From positions 1 to 64,000 of the forward strand of contig NZ_CP024873.1 in NCBI RefSeq assembly GCF_000306675.2: a stretch of 64,000 bases of DNA, written 5' to 3'. Position numbers and translations under genes: made by a program. Numbering within the stretch: position 1 is the first letter of the stretch; each line of letters starts with the position of its first letter. Below the pieces are notes generated by a model that saw only the letters and a list, made by a program, of their open reading frames with translations, made no database searches and was not told where the DNA came from. Shown piece after piece: positions 40,938-53,927 of the stretch. Source of the stretch: Leptospira mayottensis 200901116. GTDB taxonomy: Bacteria; Spirochaetota; Leptospiria; Leptospirales; Leptospiraceae.

Positions 40938-41507
40938 AACGTTTCGTTAGAGGGATGGGCGGTTTTTAGAAATAAAGCCGCCTATTGTGTTTTTAGAAAT
41001 GGAAATGAAATTATATAAATATAAAAATTTCAATTTGTCGGAGTTACTACAATTTTTTGTAATACTCGGCCCCTCCCTTCTTTGGGTGGGGGGTGAGGTG
41101 GTGGGAAAACTCGGGTGATTTTTCTCTACCACAAAATCATACTTTTTGCAAGCGCGAAGTATGATTCCTGTCGGAACATTTACAAAAAAAGTCTCCGGGG
41201 AACATACCCATTTCCAAGATTTTTAGAAGGTAGTATAACGGGGTTAAAACGCTGAAAGGAAAATTTGTCTTCAAACGATTGAGGTTTTATTATATTTGAG
41301 AGTTTGTTTTACGGATTTTTAGACAATTGAGTGTCTCGATTTTGATTTCAAATCTATGTTTAAACGCTCTGTTATACGGTTCCGAGTAAAAACAAACAAC
41401 AAATGATTATATCATAAAAGTAACATGTACTAAAGTTGAAAGAGAAACAAAGACAAACGCGAAACTAAAAGATTCGATAAAAAACGAAAAGAAACAAGCA
41501 AACAAAA
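40938..41507. promoter_or_regulatory. Intergenic leader of the TcB-Rhs gene
   Basis: The 570-bp gap holds a terminator just after the PA-like gene and then AT-rich DNA with one G-rich stretch (TGGGTGGGGGGTGAGGTGG near 41085). No gene is visible. A promoter for the large Rhs gene probably lies here, but no clear -35/-10 pair or strong Shine-Dalgarno sequence is evident. Confidence 0.45.
40958..40982 (+). terminator. Terminator after the PA-like gene
   Basis: GGCGGTTTT pairs with AAAGCCGCC-type sequence (9 bp including one T-G wobble) around a 7-nt loop. A moderately T-rich stretch (TATTGTGTTTTT) follows, 20 bp after the stop codon. Confidence 0.65.
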
Positions 41508-44500
41508 ATGAGCGAAAAAGAACCAAACAGAAACACAAAGAAAAAACAGAATGCGCAGATAAGAGAAACTTCGCCGCAAAAGAAATGGGGAGGATTCTCT
41601 TTTGATTCTTTTGAAATATTCTGGGAACCTGGTCGCACTCATACATTCAAATATATAAATATACTACTCTTCTCCTGTATTTTATTCGTAACAACAACGT
41701 GTGGAATTTTGCCCGGAAAAAAAGGAAAGTCCAACAATTGGTGGTGGGCTTTACTCGGAATACCAAACGGAACGAGTTTTCCATCCTCTGGAAGTGGGGT
41801 AGGCGGTGGTCCCGGTTCCGGGAACGGATCACCCGGAAGCGCACCGGCGCCGGAAGGAAGTGACCTTTTTTCTATCTCCACTAACTACGCGCAAGCGATC
41901 GACGCACCCGAAACAAAAGCGGAAGCGATTGTGGGAGCTGCCTTTGTAGCACCTCCCGAAGTGAACCACTTCGGAGGAATCAGTCTAACGTATCCCATAC
42001 ATACACCTCCTGGACGTGCGGGAGTAGAACCCAAGCTAAGTCTAACGTATTCCTCCACGGGAGGAGACGGATGGTTAGGAATTGGATGGAGCCTGGGACT
42101 TGGATCCATTACAAGAACACCGGAATACGGAGCCCTTTACTACGATACAAGAGACAGTTTTACCTGGAACGGACAAAGGCTCGTAAAAGTAAGCGGAAAT
42201 ACAACAAACGAAAACGGAGTCTATCGCCCTGAAATTACAAGTGATGATTTAGTCGTATTAAAACTTTCTCAAATAGAGAGTGGTGGGATTTGGGAAATAC
42301 TCGATTCATCCGGAACGAAAACCTTCTACGGTGAAAGTTTCGAAAGCAGAATTTTTGACCCGAACCTCTCCAGCCAAACGTATAGCTGGTATTTGACAAG
42401 GACCGAAGACAAAAACGGAAACTATCTCCAAGCGAATTATGACAATTCGGAATATTCAAAAAACAGAAATCTTTTTCTAAAAGAAATCAGATATACCGGG
42501 AACTCTAAGAGTGGTGTGCCCGCACGCCAATACGTAAAGTTTTTCACAAAACAAAGAGAGGATTTTTACGTTTCCACTTCTCCCGGATTTCTCATGAGGA
42601 TGGACAGGATTCTGGAAAGAATCGAAATCGGCTGGGACAACGGAGGGAAACTCTGGGACTACACTCCCATATATGAAACTTCTTCCGACTCAGGAAGACC
42701 TAGAATCAAAACCATACAATCGAGTAAACACACGACAAAGCCGGAGTTTGAATACCAAACATCCAGTCGTTACTTGATCTGGCAGAATATAGTCAATCAA
42801 ACGTCATCCGAAATCGAAGAAGATCCGAACTCCACACAATACTTCGAAGGAGATTTTAACGGAGACGGGATCAGTGATTTGCTCTTTTTTAATCCGAAGT
42901 CAGGAAATTGGAAAGCGGCGGAAGGAAGAAAGGAAGGAGGCTACAACTTCAAACTGTATGCAAACCGGTATCAAGGATATACAAACGAGGAAAAGATAAA
43001 ATTCTTCAAAGGGAATGTAAGCGGAGATTACAACGGAGACGGAAGAAGCGACATCGCATTCTACTTGCCGGAAACCAGAGATTTCATCGTAGCGGAACAC
43101 GACGGAAGAGTATTTCAATTTAAATCGTATGGAAGACTGATGAGTTCCGTTCCGGACATTTTCAGAATGGAATGGTTTCCAGGAGATTATGACGGAAACG
43201 GACTGAGTGACTCCGTTCTTTTTGACGAACCTAGCGGTCAGTGGACTTTGATGCTCAACAAAGGAGGAAGTTTTGAATTTTTAAGGTTTAGTAAGAAGTT
43301 TCAAAACGTATTCAGAAACGATTATACACCGGATGGAAACTTAGACAGCATTAGCACAAACGATTCTTCTAAACCTGGAAAGGATCACGACAAAGTAAAC
43401 TTTCTCGTAGGTGATTACAACGGAGATGGAAGAACAGATATTTCTCTCTACGATTCAAGATCTGGGAAGTGGTTTGTAGGTGAGAATTATCGTAACGAAA
43501 ACAAATCCGATCCGGTTTATTTTAAACTTCAGTGGAAGCTCTACAAAGTGTTTACAGCCCCCGAACAGTCGTTATTCGGACACGACCGTTTTAGTGGGGA
43601 CTTTAATGGAGACGGTTTTTCGGACTTTCTCATATTCGATCGAAGTAATGGAGAATGGACGTTAGGTGAAACGGGTGACAGAACGATCAATTTCAAGATT
43701 TGGTCGAGAACTCCTCAGTTCAAAACCGTAACTCGTTGGATCCAAGGGGATTTTAACGGAGATGGAAGATCCGATATTGGATTTTACTCCTCAAGCGACA
43801 GCAAGTTTTGGATCGGAGAAGCGACACAGAACGGGTTTAGATTCAAGATATATAACGATCTAAGCTATGGACCCGATCAGGACAGAATCCTAAAAACTCC
43901 TCTTCCTAAGGACGAGGTAAAAATAGAATCGGGTAGAACTAGTTTTGCAGTATCGAGCAACACTAAGACAGTTCTGCTGAATTACAAATATGACGGAAAT
44001 CTAAACTCTGGAAAAGGAGAACTTGTATTTCCGGGATGCTTTACCACAGATGATTGTTCTAATTCTCCCGAGCTTTTGATCTTTAATCGTAAAGATAACG
44101 TATGGAATTTGAAACAAGGAAACTCGTTTGTACCGAGGGTCAATACATCTTTGAATCCGGAAGGAACAGGAATTACGACCTTCTTCGGTGGAAAACCAGA
44201 CCGCTATACGAACAATTTAAAAGACGAGGTTCTCTTTTACAAAAAACAGGGAACTACAAATCAGTTTTTTGTGTTAAAGCACACGAACGGAAATGCATTC
44301 GACATTTCTAATTTAGCTTCCTTTAGCGATACGGACGTTTCTAAGTTTGATCCGAATAACAGCGGAACCGTGATAGACTATTTTGAGAACAATACTTCCC
44401 AGTCGGTTCTCATCTTGGATGATCAGACTGCAAGTGGAACTGCAAGGTTTGTACTTTCCGGTCTAGGTGGCACTAAGTTTTTAACTCCGAATGGAGATTT

Positions 44501-47500
44501 AACTACTACCGACTTAAACGACCTCTTCCAAGCTGGAACAAACGAGAATAGACAACGTAGAAAAGAATTCAGTTTCTTTTCAGGTAAGTTTACAACCACA
44601 CAAGCTCAGCTTGTGATCGTAGATCGAAGAAGCACGGTTCACAAATGGTATTTGGGAACGATTTCTTCCAATCAGATTCAGTTCAAGAAACTGACCGGAG
44701 ACATACAACTTCCTATCACAACTTCGGAATACAACGCAGCAAGCCCCGCGGGAATTGTATATGCGCTCACTTCCGACGGCTCGATCGTGTTTGGGAAAAA
44801 CTTAGACAACGGGACTTCGTTTACCAAAGTTAAAATTAATACGACTTCCGTTTCCAGAACCCTCTACAATGCGGGAACGATATCGTTTAGCGATCGTTTC
44901 GACAATTACGGAAATCCGATTCTCATCTCAGGCGGGGAAGACAAGCTGTATGACTTAGCACAGAGTAGAATTGTATCTCTTCCTAACAATGTTGTTGTGA
45001 AGAATTTAGAGAGGCCTGATCTGATCGCGCAAGTCTATGTTTTCCGTTGGATCCAAGGAGATTACAACGGGGATGGACTTACAGACATTGGAATCTTTCA
45101 TTTGAAAGAACCGACTTGGTATTTTGCACTTTCTACCGGAAGTGTTCCAGACATCATCGAAGGGGTGAAAAACGGAATCGGAGGCATTTATGAATTTGAA
45201 TATACCAATTCCACGAAGTTTGACAATACGGGGGACGATGATATTCCGGATTTGCCAACGAGTTACAGAGTTTGCACCCAAGTTAAGTTAAACGACGGAT
45301 TTTCAAATCTCATCACAAAGAATTACGAATACAAGAATGGATTTGCGTTCTCTGCATTTTTAAACGGAAAAAAAGAAACGGATTACTTTGGGTTTTCTGA
45401 GTTTACCGTTCAAGAAGCATATGGAGAAAGAACAACTCACAAATACCATACGACTCCGTATTCTGACTTTCTAATGAACCGAGCACTTGGTGGGGCGGAG
45501 AAAGAAATTCGTATCATCGGAAACGACAACAATGACTATGGTATCATTCAAACAACGCATGATGTAAAACAGATTACGAATACACCGGGAATCACAAGTT
45601 ACCTTCCTGTTACGACTAAGATTGAGAAGTTTTTGAGTGGCCAAAAAACTTCCACACAAACCTCCGACATCGTTTTTAGTGGAGCCAAGATCAGTCGGAA
45701 AACCGACAGTGTTACCGATCATTTTAGTGATTCCGTGCACGGTGTTACGACCACAACGAGCGTTACTGATTTTGAAACGGATGATACGACCAATCAAAGA
45801 AGAGCAACGCGGAGTGTTACATTCAGTGGGAGTTCCCATGAGATTACTTCGCTCTTGAGTTACGACAGTCGTGGAAATCTGACAAAACGTGTGAGTTCCT
45901 ACACGGGAAGTGGACTCAGTCCTGTGGGATCTCAAACAACCGAGTATGAAACCGACAATCACGGGAACCAAACGCTAGAAAAGGATACGAGTTCCAGTCC
46001 TGCGCGTGGGAGTTCCTACGTTTATGACAACGAACTGAATCAATTTGTAACGCAGGAAACAAAATTCGGTGGAAGTATTTCTTTTACGACGACACATCAG
46101 ATCCATTACGGATCTGCGTTTGGAGTCCCGACTTTAACTACGGATCCGAACGGAAATCAAACGTTTTTTGAATATGATGATTTTGGAAGGCTGGTTCGAA
46201 CGAGTTCCGACACGGATGATGGAACTACTACAACTGCAAATTATTCTTACGACGCTTCTTTTCCTTTGAGTGCAAAAACAACTTTCCCGACAGGCAACGG
46301 AGATCCTGACTTTGTATCTCGCACCTATTCCGACGGAATGGGTCGTAACATCTATACGGTCAAATCTGCGTCTAACGGTAATTTTGCGATCACGGGAAGA
46401 CTTGTGTATGACGGGACTGGAAAGGTAGTCCGTAAAGGTCAGTCGAGTTGGGCAACGTCGGGAGAAATCGACCGATTTGTTTTACACTTAGAAGAAAGAA
46501 ATCCAACCAGTTTTGAGTATGACCCGATTGGTCGGGTGAAAAAAACAACGTTGCCGCTTGCCCAAGGGGAAACTTCTCCTGTGGTCGTAACAACGACCTA
46601 CAACTCTGCATTTGAAACTACGGAGACTCACAGTTCTGGTACAAGCAAACGAATTGCAAAGAACGCAAAAGGAGAAGTCTTGTATGTAGAAGATTTTTCT
46701 ACCGACGGGACTGCAGCCAAGATTGGTTTTTGTTACGACATTGCGGGAAACAGAATCAAGAAAAGTGACTTAAACGACGCAAGTTTGATGAGTTGCCCCA
46801 ATCCAAGTGGAGGAATTCCCACAAAAGACGTCAGTGGCAAGAACCAAGCCTATTGGAGTTACGATGCATTCGGGAAATTGCATGCCGAAAGTGATCCTGA
46901 CTTGGGTGTGAGCTCCTACAATTACAACGCATTTGGAGATCTGACATCGAGCACGAATGCAAAAGGTGTTACGACCAATTTGTCGTATGATCCGATCGGA
47001 AGAATCCTGACTAAAAATATCCCAGAAGGGAACATTGGATATACGTATGATTCGTATCCAGGTAGTGAGAATTCTGTCGGAAGACTGGTACGTATAGAAG
47101 ACTCCAATCAAAACAAAACCTTTAGTTATGACAAACTAGGAAGAGTCAAAAAAGAAATTCGCACAATTCTGGCAACTTCCGCAGGAAACCCTCTCCCGAC
47201 AGAAACACAGGGTCCATACATTACAGAAACTAAATACGATCTACTCGGTCGTGTGACTCGGATCGATTATCCGGAACATCCGATCAGTCACGGACGGATG
47301 CGTGCTTGTTACGAATACGGTTCTGCGGGTTACATCTCTGGAATTTCTGTTCAAGTAAACACGAACGGAATTTTTCCGGGATATTGCAACAAAGACATCG
47401 TTGAAAATATCAGTTACAACGAGTTTGGTCAGACTTCAAGTTTAACCCTTGGAAACGGGATCACCACGACCTACGGATATGACGTCAAAGGTAGAATGGT

Positions 47501-49175
47501 TCGCATTAATTCTTCCGGGGATGTGGGGGGTAATGCGAAAGTCTTGCAAGACGCTGTCTATTCTTTTAATCCGAACAACAACATTACAAACGTTGTTAAT
47601 AATTCTTCAGATTTTAACACTCAGTTTGTCTACAACTACGACGGTTTGGGTCGTCTTATATCGGCTAACGGTATTTATTTAGGAATTGCGGATGGGAATC
47701 TTTCCAGAAAGTTTCAGCAGTCTTTTGAATATGCAAAGAATGGAAACTTGATTTCTAAAAGAATTCATGAACCTGCGAGTAACAACGTCTCCGACGAGTG
47801 GAGTTACCAATACACAAATCACCAAGTAACAAATATCGATTCTACAAAAACAGGAAACGATACGTTTACCCTTCAATATGATGCAAATGGAAATCTCACA
47901 AGACAAAGAGACAATTCGAAAGATCTCACCAAACGGATCAGCATCGACTCTCAAGATCGTATTACTCAGATTCAGGATGGCAACAATGCGGTCCTCGGTA
48001 GTTATTGGTATGACGAGAGTGGTTTTCGGATTCGAAAGTCTTCTTTAGAACCGAAGAACAATGTTTTTTCTAACGTTGAGATTTTGTATCCGAGTAAGTT
48101 CTTTGGTTTGGAGTTCATTGAATCCGAAAATGTGATTTCAAGTGTGAACAACGTTTATCTGAATGGGGTTCGTATTGCTGCGTTAAATGAGGCGGGTGCT
48201 CTTGCGTATTATTTAACCGATCAAGTGGATTCCGTCTCTCACGTGTTAGACGACGATGGAAATACTCTTTCTCAAATCCAATACCAACCTTACGGTGAGA
48301 CCTTTATTCAACGGGGGGATTTGAACTTTTCTCCTAAGTTCAATTCGCAGGAGCTTGATCGCGAGTCTGGGTTTTACTTTTTCAATGCGAGGTATTATGA
48401 TCCTGGGATTGCTCGATTTACAAGTGCGGATACGATCGTTGACGGTGAGTTTGATACGCAAGGTTGGAACCGCTTCTCGTATGTGAAGGGAAATCCCATT
48501 GGGGCTAAAGATCCGACGGGACATGAAGCGAATGCTGGTATTGGGATTATGATGAATTCCCAATGTAAAGGCAATGCAAGTTGTAACTCCGCTGGTTTGA
48601 ATGCTGTTTCAGAAGGTGCTAAAAAAGCTGTCGTTGGCACCGCTGTTGTCGGCGCTACTGCTGCAACTGGTTATGCTGCTGCGGCTGAAGTTGGTTCCGC
48701 TGCTCTGCCATCTGCTATTTATTTAAGTAGTAGACTAGGTAGTTCTAATATTACAAATTCTTTATTAAATAGGCTCCCTCAATCCCAAAATGCAGTTGCA
48801 AATTCTGTAAATGCTACGAAAGAAGCGTCTAAATATGGTAAGATTGTTCCGACGAGTGACTTGGCTACGATAAAAGAGAAGGGTCTTCCTAAACAGGGAT
48901 GGCCAACCATAGCAAAGTTAGATGATTTAAAGAAAGTGAATTTAAATAACCCAAAGGAAATTGTTTCTACTTTGTATAACAAACAGCTTCAAGCAGATCC
49001 GAAATATACTGAACGATTTAAAGGTGGGGCTACCTTATTGGAATTAACAATTCCTAAAAACACAACTATAAATGCAGCTGGTATAACTAACAAAGGTCCG
49101 AATGGTATTCCTCAGTATCGAGTTAACGGGGAAATTCCTTATAAAAATATAAATTACGACGGGAAAACGAAATGA
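41508..49175 (+). CDS. SpvB/FG-GAP/Rhs toxin (fused TcB-TcC type), putative lipoprotein
   Basis: This is a 2555-aa protein. After a polar leader it has a hydrophobic segment ending TTTCG, a possible spirochaetal lipobox. An SpvB domain follows (HFGGISLTYPIHTPPGRAGV, DGWLGIGWSLGLGSITR). From about 445 to 1190 there are seven FG-GAP/VCBS-type repeats of the form GDxNGDGxSD. Rhs YD repeats run from about 1450, ending at ARYYDPGIARFTSADT (near 2294) and KDPTGHE (near 2335). Residues 2337-2555 are a variable tip. TcB-TcC proteins form a cocoon around such tips. The ATG at 41508 lacks a clear Shine-Dalgarno sequence, so the true start may differ. Confidence 0.88.
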   Translation: MSEKEPNRNTKKKQNAQIRETSPQKKWGGFSFDSFEIFWEPGRTHTFKYINILLFSCILFVTTTCGILPGKKGKSNNWWWALLGIPNGTSFPSSGSGVGGGPGSGNGSPGSAPAPEGSDLFSISTNYAQAIDAPETKAEAIVGAAFVAPPEVNHFGGISLTYPIHTPPGRAGVEPKLSLTYSSTGGDGWLGIGWSLGLGSITRTPEYGALYYDTRDSFTWNGQRLVKVSGNTTNENGVYRPEITSDDLVVLKLSQIESGGIWEILDSSGTKTFYGESFESRIFDPNLSSQTYSWYLTRTEDKNGNYLQANYDNSEYSKNRNLFLKEIRYTGNSKSGVPARQYVKFFTKQREDFYVSTSPGFLMRMDRILERIEIGWDNGGKLWDYTPIYETSSDSGRPRIKTIQSSKHTTKPEFEYQTSSRYLIWQNIVNQTSSEIEEDPNSTQYFEGDFNGDGISDLLFFNPKSGNWKAAEGRKEGGYNFKLYANRYQGYTNEEKIKFFKGNVSGDYNGDGRSDIAFYLPETRDFIVAEHDGRVFQFKSYGRLMSSVPDIFRMEWFPGDYDGNGLSDSVLFDEPSGQWTLMLNKGGSFEFLRFSKKFQNVFRNDYTPDGNLDSISTNDSSKPGKDHDKVNFLVGDYNGDGRTDISLYDSRSGKWFVGENYRNENKSDPVYFKLQWKLYKVFTAPEQSLFGHDRFSGDFNGDGFSDFLIFDRSNGEWTLGETGDRTINFKIWSRTPQFKTVTRWIQGDFNGDGRSDIGFYSSSDSKFWIGEATQNGFRFKIYNDLSYGPDQDRILKTPLPKDEVKIESGRTSFAVSSNTKTVLLNYKYDGNLNSGKGELVFPGCFTTDDCSNSPELLIFNRKDNVWNLKQGNSFVPRVNTSLNPEGTGITTFFGGKPDRYTNNLKDEVLFYKKQGTTNQFFVLKHTNGNAFDISNLASFSDTDVSKFDPNNSGTVIDYFENNTSQSVLILDDQTASGTARFVLSGLGGTKFLTPNGDLTTTDLNDLFQAGTNENRQRRKEFSFFSGKFTTTQAQLVIVDRRSTVHKWYLGTISSNQIQFKKLTGDIQLPITTSEYNAASPAGIVYALTSDGSIVFGKNLDNGTSFTKVKINTTSVSRTLYNAGTISFSDRFDNYGNPILISGGEDKLYDLAQSRIVSLPNNVVVKNLERPDLIAQVYVFRWIQGDYNGDGLTDIGIFHLKEPTWYFALSTGSVPDIIEGVKNGIGGIYEFEYTNSTKFDNTGDDDIPDLPTSYRVCTQVKLNDGFSNLITKNYEYKNGFAFSAFLNGKKETDYFGFSEFTVQEAYGERTTHKYHTTPYSDFLMNRALGGAEKEIRIIGNDNNDYGIIQTTHDVKQITNTPGITSYLPVTTKIEKFLSGQKTSTQTSDIVFSGAKISRKTDSVTDHFSDSVHGVTTTTSVTDFETDDTTNQRRATRSVTFSGSSHEITSLLSYDSRGNLTKRVSSYTGSGLSPVGSQTTEYETDNHGNQTLEKDTSSSPARGSSYVYDNELNQFVTQETKFGGSISFTTTHQIHYGSAFGVPTLTTDPNGNQTFFEYDDFGRLVRTSSDTDDGTTTTANYSYDASFPLSAKTTFPTGNGDPDFVSRTYSDGMGRNIYTVKSASNGNFAITGRLVYDGTGKVVRKGQSSWATSGEIDRFVLHLEERNPTSFEYDPIGRVKKTTLPLAQGETSPVVVTTTYNSAFETTETHSSGTSKRIAKNAKGEVLYVEDFSTDGTAAKIGFCYDIAGNRIKKSDLNDASLMSCPNPSGGIPTKDVSGKNQAYWSYDAFGKLHAESDPDLGVSSYNYNAFGDLTSSTNAKGVTTNLSYDPIGRILTKNIPEGNIGYTYDSYPGSENSVGRLVRIEDSNQNKTFSYDKLGRVKKEIRTILATSAGNPLPTETQGPYITETKYDLLGRVTRIDYPEHPISHGRMRACYEYGSAGYISGISVQVNTNGIFPGYCNKDIVENISYNEFGQTSSLTLGNGITTTYGYDVKGRMVRINSSGDVGGNAKVLQDAVYSFNPNNNITNVVNNSSDFNTQFVYNYDGLGRLISANGIYLGIADGNLSRKFQQSFEYAKNGNLISKRIHEPASNNVSDEWSYQYTNHQVTNIDSTKTGNDTFTLQYDANGNLTRQRDNSKDLTKRISIDSQDRITQIQDGNNAVLGSYWYDESGFRIRKSSLEPKNNVFSNVEILYPSKFFGLEFIESENVISSVNNVYLNGVRIAALNEAGALAYYLTDQVDSVSHVLDDDGNTLSQIQYQPYGETFIQRGDLNFSPKFNSQELDRESGFYFFNARYYDPGIARFTSADTIVDGEFDTQGWNRFSYVKGNPIGAKDPTGHEANAGIGIMMNSQCKGNASCNSAGLNAVSEGAKKAVVGTAVVGATAATGYAAAAEVGSAALPSAIYLSSRLGSSNITNSLLNRLPQSQNAVANSVNATKEASKYGKIVPTSDLATIKEKGLPKQGWPTIAKLDDLKKVNLNNPKEIVSTLYNKQLQADPKYTERFKGGATLLELTIPKNTTINAAGITNKGPNGIPQYRVNGEIPYKNINYDGKTK
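46208..48527 (+). repeat. Rhs core direct repeat, copy 1
   Basis: This 2.3-kb stretch of the Rhs core is nearly identical to 50204-52523, with a constant offset of 3,996 bp (1,332 codons), so the reading frame is preserved. The match begins at CGACACGGATG and fades just before the variable tip. Confidence 0.9.
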
Positions 49176-49903
49176 ATCCTGTTAATTTTGAAAAAACAAT
49201 TTTAGAACTTCGGAAAATAGCAAAAAAAAATACTCGAGATAAATCTAAAAAGCAATTTGATGAAGAACTATTCGAATGCCAGTTTTTTAACTACATTAAA
49301 GAAAAAAAAATCGAGCCAGATACTTTATATAATATTGCATCTTCGTTGATGCAAGGGAAAGATAACTTTGATAAAGATATGGCGATTTTTATTATAAGCT
49401 CCTCTGGCATCCCTCGAAAATTAGTTTTAGACTTTATTGAAAATTATTTATCTATTCTTAATAAAGAGCAAACCAGTTCAGCAATGTTTCTAATTAACAA
49501 ACACCAATTAGCAACCTTATATTATCCGCTTCTTAATCACCTTAAACTTAATTCATTTTACAATTCTGAAAGCTTTAAAAAACGTTTAACGTATAGTGGT
49601 ATTCTTTTTGATAAAGAAGAAGGTTACAAAGAATTTCAAGAAGCTTTAGAACATGACTTATCAATTACCACTTTGGAAGAAGGAAACATTGAACTTGATA
49701 CAGGTAATATTTTATTTCTTTTTGTTGCTAACAAAAACTACGAAAAAATTCATAAAATATTTTTACGTTATCTCAACCAAAAAACAAAAAAGATTTTAAA
49801 GCAACAAACTTTTATAGCAGCAAAAAGATGGAATGCAGGATTTAAAGAAAGATTCATGATTAAAAAAGCAATCATCATAGCGCAAATTAAAAATCTTGTT
49901 TGA
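49172..49903 (+). CDS. Immunity protein candidate for Rhs tip 1
   Basis: The 243-aa protein has no signal peptide and is helical throughout (TLYNIASSLMQGKD, KRLTYSGILFDKEEG). Its ATG overlaps the Rhs stop codon by 4 bp, the usual arrangement of polymorphic toxin-immunity pairs, which lets both be translated together. No immunity family is recognised. It ends AKRWNAGFKERFMIKKAIII, a basic helix. Confidence 0.65.
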   Translation: MNPVNFEKTILELRKIAKKNTRDKSKKQFDEELFECQFFNYIKEKKIEPDTLYNIASSLMQGKDNFDKDMAIFIISSSGIPRKLVLDFIENYLSILNKEQTSSAMFLINKHQLATLYYPLLNHLKLNSFYNSESFKKRLTYSGILFDKEEGYKEFQEALEHDLSITTLEEGNIELDTGNILFLFVANKNYEKIHKIFLRYLNQKTKKILKQQTFIAAKRWNAGFKERFMIKKAIIIAQIKNLV

Positions 49904-49997
49904 GCCTCGCAAAAATTAAAATGCGATCTCGTTTGAACAACGGCAAAACGCTACATTCACAAAGCGGAAGAAACTCAAGCCGCCGCACTTTCTTTCC

Positions 49998-53147
<3,150 letters not shown>

Positions 53148-53204
53148 GTTGTGATATATATTATTATTCTATAATTAATTGATTTTATATTCTAAAGGAA
53201 CATT

Positions 53205-53594
53205 ATGAAAGTTAAATGCATTAAACTCAAAACGGAAAAAACATATCAAATCAAACATGTTCCCAATTGGATGGAAGAATCTATGAAAGTTGGAAATGTA
53301 TATACGGCATTCGGCCTGGAATTCAATTTAGATCTATTATATGTTACCATATTCTTTGATGAACGCCATTTGGTTGATGTCCCGATGGAAATTTTAGAGA
53401 TTATAGATGAAAGAGTGAGCAATGAGTGGAAGGCAAAACTTTGGAGAGATGGTAGATTTACACTTTGGCCGGAAATGTTTTACGAAAAAGATTTTTTTGA
53501 AAATTTCTCAGATTGGCAAACAGACGAAAGAGAAAGGTTTAAACTTCTAAGGGAAAGAATGGAGAGCGAAAGTTCGGAACCGCGTGAAGACTAA
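53205..53594 (+). CDS. Immunity protein candidate for Rhs tip 2
   Basis: This 129-aa acidic protein lies 57 bp downstream of the second tip. AAAGGAA lies just before ATG. It contains KYQIKHVPNW-type strands and YVTIFFDERHLVDVPMEILE, then a Trp-rich segment (WKAKLWRDGRFTLWPEMFYE) and a charged tail. The position after a toxin tip is the main support. Confidence 0.6.
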   Translation: MKVKCIKLKTEKTYQIKHVPNWMEESMKVGNVYTAFGLEFNLDLLYVTIFFDERHLVDVPMEILEIIDERVSNEWKAKLWRDGRFTLWPEMFYEKDFFENFSDWQTDERERFKLLRERMESESSEPRED

Positions 53595-53927
53595 AATGGA
53601 ATCTAACAAAGACCACGATGAAACATAGACCCACAACGCGGCAGGGATCGAAGCGGAGTCAATAAATTGGGAATGAAGGTGATATTTTGTATCACGTTTT
53701 TAGCATGCAATTTATTGACTGGAGCCGAGAGCCCGGTCCGCGAAGCGGAGCCGCCCTATCCATTGCAGAAGGCACACTAAAGGTAGAGAGTGGAATCCGG
53801 AAAACCGGAGTTTCGTATAAAAAAGTAAAATGATAAGATGACAACTTCATGGAGGTGAGATAAAGAAAGGCCGGGAACTTAAAATTAACCGATGCTTGAA
53901 AGAGAAAGATCGGTATTTGCTAAACCT
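53595..53927. other. Intergenic region with boundary element copy 2
   Basis: About 330 bp follow the immunity candidate. They include the second boundary element (53637-53738) and then unassigned DNA up to the transposase gene. No terminal inverted repeat of the transposon was found. Confidence 0.5.
53637..53738. repeat. Cassette-boundary element, copy 2
   Basis: It matches 49999-50098 and keeps the 13-bp arms AGTCAATAAATTG and CAATTTATTGACT. Its translation gives LGMKVIFCITFLACNLLTGA, which has a good lipobox (FLACN). The frame stops soon after. It looks like a leftover 5' end of a lipoprotein gene, or an exchange site for cassettes. Confidence 0.75.

Noticed and set aside
45471..45971. Leftward 166-codon frame inside the Rhs gene
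   Set aside because: It lies opposite a clear Rhs coding sequence, has no domain and reflects codon pattern on the other strand.
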